DNA from: Ignelater luminosus
Taxonomy: Eukaryota > Arthropoda > Insecta > Coleoptera > Elateridae
Assembly (NCBI GenBank): GCA_011009095.1
Contig: VTPC01005390.1
Coordinates: 62,001 to 126,000 of the forward strand
Direction of reading: 5' to 3'
DNA length: 64,000 bases
In this document: piece by piece, positions 60,761 to 64,000 of the stretch
Layout of the letters: each line of letters begins with the position of its first letter
How positions within the stretch are numbered: position 1 is the first letter of the stretch
Made by a program: the position numbers and the translations under genes
Notes under the pieces: generated by a model
The model's database searches: none
Seen by the model: the letters and a program-made list of their open reading frames with translations, nothing else
What the model was told of the DNA's origin: nothing

Positions 60761-60972
60761 AGTCCGGCTTTTCTACAGCCGCAGGCCTCAGTGCATCCTT
60801 TCTCTCAGTGACAGGAAATGATTAATTTAATTAATTAATTATTAATAATTACTAATAAAACTGTTTTAAAAAAATTAAAAATTTCAAAAAAAAGTATTAT
60901 TTTTACTTACCAGAAATTAGAACCATATAACCTTTTGCAAGCAAAGGCCCCTTTTTCAGCCTCTATTCCCTG

Positions 60973-62691
60973 GACTAATTTAAGTTCAATTTTTTTTCTT
61001 TTTTATTTTTTTTGGTTGATTCTTGTAGTTGCTACGTGTCACATTGTGGATTTTTAAAATGCAAAGATCCTTAATTACCGTATTCTCACCAAAAGTTTCT
61101 CAAAAGACTTTATTTTGATATACCTTTCCTAATTGAAGTAGCATGTCTGGTTGGCACATTCTGAGAAATTACCATTTATCACCGACTCCATGTTTCATAT
61201 TTTAAGGTTGGCAAATACCAATTTTAGTTTAGAGCAATAATACGATATTTACTCAGTTCATGATGTTTCTGGGTCGTAGCAGGTCATGGTTTCATTTTGT
61301 TAGGTTGGAAGCGTTTTCTTTTTTTAAAAAAAACTGTCGTACCTGCAGCTGAATTTGGCGCTGTTGCATGATCAAAGATCTTGCATAAACGTTTAGTACC
61401 GATTAGTTTTGTTTTGTTAAAAAGGAATCAAGTTTTTCTTATATTTACAGAGTTACAAAAAAAAACAACAGCATGAGGTTAAACTGTCATAAAATCATAA
61501 CCTTAAAGCTCATTAAGCGTCAATAAGATTTTACAAGTCGAGTTAATACATAAACAGCCCGGTTTACAATACTCAAACTGTCATTCTTCAACAGTCATAT
61601 ACGTCCCAGAAATATCGTGAACGCTGTATACTTTGCCGTGTTCAGTGTCTTTATTATTTCCATTTCCACATGTAGGAACGTCGAGAAGGTATAAAACTTG
61701 AAAAAATTTAAATTTACAGCCACATAGAAAATCTACCACTTTTAGGTACTTAAGGCGTTATATTAATTTACAAACAATTGTTAAATATAACAATACAAAA
61801 ATATTTGGCAAGTTCAAAATGCAAACTTTTCTATGTATCTCAGATAACAAAATTCTTTGGCGTTTTTAATATTTTTGCTGGATAGTTTGAAAATTCCCAA
61901 AACAAGATTACGCAAATCTTTACAAAATTATAATAATTGCAGTGTTTCTCAAACCAGTAGCTTACGCCTCATTTAGTAGGAGGTACGAGTTCTTTTATTA
62001 ATTTGTTTTCAATGTATTAAATCATTATGTCCAATTTTGAAACAACAGAAGAATATTCGTATCACTTGCAGTAATTGCGTTTATAAAGAAGTTCATAAAG
62101 AAGTTTAGGAACCGCTGATATTAACTATGAATCAGTTTGTATTTTTTCCTTGGACTTTACCACACATTTTGTGTTTCCCAGATACGTTTTACTGGTTTCA
62201 CAAGCACTCTTTCGTTTGAATAAATGATATCAACAAAACAAGTTTTATCATTATTATTTCTACGGTAGTATTATTCAGGATGCATATGCATTTAATTAAA
62301 TGTAATCAATTGATTCTAGCGTTGTGACTAACTTAACAGTTTTGCAGAATAGGTAAACGAGACGAGGAATAGTAGAAAACAGAAATTTCTGCCGTCGCCA
62401 TGTCAGTGAATATCGGAATGTCGTCTACACAACATTATAAGTAGCAACTTTAAGGTCATCATCTTTTACAAAAGTTCGCTTTCCTTGATAACATATTATA
62501 AAGCAGATAGTGCGCAAAAGCGAGTCTATCAAATACTCATAATATGCATAGTGCAATATAAACAATTTTAATTTTGTGTGGGGAATTTTGGTTTGATAAT
62601 TATTATAGTTCATCGATGGCATTTACAAAACCGATCTTATAGAATTCAGACAAATTCTATTTTTGTGTATATTGTTGAACCGTACACAAGC
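60973..62691. other. Spacer upstream of SP4
   Basis: AT-rich, with a T-rich run near 60990-61015. No gene or element with defined ends recognised. The final few hundred bases should contain the SP4 promoter; no convincing core element can be pointed to. Confidence 0.4.
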
Positions 62692-64000
62692 ATGAAACTT
62701 CTGTTCGTTTTTGTTTCGTGGTTTTGCGTTCTTGTATATTCACGTATGTATTTTGTGTAATTATTCTTGAGGAAGATTTCGTTATTATTTATCTAATTTT
62801 GCTAATATTTAGTTTAAATAGATAAGTAGTTTAACTCATCTAACTGCCTGAAGTTATTGATAAAAGCAATTTGTACACAGTTTAACAAATTTTTTCTCAT
62901 CAAAAACTGTTTTAGTAAAAAATAAAAAATCAAATTAGTGATTTCTTTAAGGCTTATATAAGTAACTTAGATAATTGTTGACATTTGCTTCCTGTTAGAT
63001 GAAGATATATGTATGTAATTAATTTTAGCATCTTGAACAAACTGAAGTAGTAATAATAGAAATTGAAAGATACATTTTAGATATGTCATATTATAAGCAT
63101 TCTAGAGCTGATTGATTTTACTTTGTTTCAGAATATGAAATAAATGAGAGATGCATAACACCGACTGGTTTTAACAGCACATGTGTACCTTTATCAGGAT
63201 GCGATCTAATACAACCGTTAATTGCTGCTGCAAGAGAAGGAAATGTTACTGCCCGGAAACTTGCCATAGCATATCAGTGCGGTTACGATGGTGAAATCTT
63301 GATTTGTTGTGGCAATATGGCCACAAATACAGGCCCTCAGTCTCTTCCTATTCGCCACCCGATCGTATTAGAAGATTTTGATTCGCCTCATTTACCGGAT
63401 AGATCGGTTTGTGGTGTAAGTCCACCAGAAACCGATAAAATATGGGGAGGTCAAATAACTGAATTAGACGAATTTCCTTGGACAGCTGCTTTAGAATATG
63501 TACGGAAAAGTGACAATGCGATTGCTGGTGTTAGATGTGGTGGAAGTCTGATAAATAATAAATGGGTTGTGACTGCTGCACATTGTATTTTAGACATAGA
63601 GTTTAGAATGTAAGTATATCATCGTATTCTAGCTTAGCAAAAAATATTGTTAAATCATAACATAACAATAGTTACTGAACACTGTACATTAAAAAAACTG
63701 TTTGATGTGCAGATTCAAAGTGAGGTTAGGTGAATGGAACGTAAAGACAAATCCAGACTGTTACGACCTAGATTTAACACAACCAGAATGTGCGGATGAA
63801 GTACAAACATTTGGTATAGAAAAAGAAGTCACACACGAATTTTACACCAAGCGAGATTCCAGTAATGACATTGGATTGCTGAAACTAAATGGGGTTACCT
63901 CTTATACTAGTAAGCACTTGTAGGATATAAGAATAGGAGATTGATAACATCCTTACTATCTTTTTGTAGAATACATACGACCAATATGTCTGCCACCACC
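62692..64000 (+). CDS. Clip-domain serine protease SP4 (cut by window end)
   Basis: Close paralogue of SP3. Exons seen: 62692-62743, 63132-63609, 63713-63909 and 63970-64000 (continuing past the window). Exon 1 is again 52 nt, encoding the signal peptide MKLLFVFVSWFCVLVYS. Clip cysteines fall at about residues 25, 35 and 41, with the final CC before GNMATN. Predicted cleavage is PETDK|IWGG, as in SP3. Catalytic His lies in TAAHC and Asp in SNDIGLL; the last visible residues are YIRPICLPPP. The exons with the catalytic Ser and S1-pocket Asp are beyond the window, so activity cannot be confirmed. The CLIPB-type loop (DC...ECADEV) is present. Exon phases equal those of SP3 at every junction. Confidence 0.92.

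Larger units (their letters stand above)
59587..60972 (+). mobile_element. Long-inverted-repeat element with a TE-type protein
   Basis: The left end CAGGGAATAGAGAC is mirrored by CTCTATTCCCTG at 60961-60972. Inside, ATGTAGTTCTAACTTTTGG (left) pairs with CCAGAAATTAGAACCATATA (right). Further in, GTAAAAATAATACG...TTAAAATAGTTTTATTAGTAATA pairs with the mirrored block at about 60852-60912. The left arm carries an extra 240 bp or so, including a GC-rich piece near 59680. Between the arms lies a frameshifted protein gene on the + strand. No target duplication could be fixed. The superfamily is not assigned. Confidence 0.65.

Overview
The window reads as nuclear DNA of an insect, most probably a holometabolous insect and plausibly a beetle. 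It is strongly AT-rich, its genes carry GT-AG introns, its main gene family is arthropod clip-domain serine proteases, and it is crowded with arthropod-type DNA transposons (mariner, Tc1-like, Helitron, Transib, foldback/MITE elements). The species cannot be named from sequence alone.

Ordinary genes. Four clip-domain, trypsin-like serine protease genes lie on the + strand: SP1 (1959-3248, 5' end not found), SP2 (15730-21661, six exons), SP3 (49800-52492, five exons) and SP4 (62692-64000, cut by the window end). All have a clip cysteine pattern, the His/Asp/Ser triad, an Asp specificity-pocket residue where that exon is present, and the extra Cys pair near the 70s loop typical of the CLIPB/easter/SPE class. 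They are secreted zymogens expected to act in haemolymph cascades (Toll activation, prophenoloxidase activation); the exact role of each cannot be read here. SP3 and SP4 are close tandem paralogues. The only other clear gene is an intronless TTLL6/13-type tubulin polyglutamylase on the - strand (3567-5558), convergent with SP1.

Transposons fill much of the rest. From left to right: a decayed Ty3/gypsy integrase (680-1530, -); a pair of foldback elements (5975-7108); a three-deep nest of an outer inverted-repeat element, a Helitron and a Tc1/mariner/IS630 element (7452-11163); a TA-flanked MITE inside SP2 intron 4 (17708-18597); a foldback element (22519-23636); a mariner with two frameshifts (31387-32700); a TA-flanked MITE (32862-33803); a Transib element with about 410-bp terminal repeats and a 5-bp CGCCC duplication (36210-37385); a Tc1-like transposase remnant (about 42470-42930); a 1.7-kb TIR element of unassigned superfamily (44961-46663); a possible decayed element (48463-49316); a short MITE (52833-53099); a second copy of the SP2-intron MITE family (58665-59162); and a long-inverted-repeat element carrying a frameshifted TE-type protein (59587-60972).

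Other repeats include two decayed tandem-like regions sharing one motif (about 29640-30560 and 38560-39260), an inverted pair of a dispersed repeat (about 41780-42160 and 46765-47115, with a third copy at the window start), simple repeats and small hairpins. I found no tRNA, rRNA or CRISPR array. The long spacers at 11.2-15.7, 23.6-29.6, 39.3-41.8 and 53.1-58.7 kb show no convincing gene.
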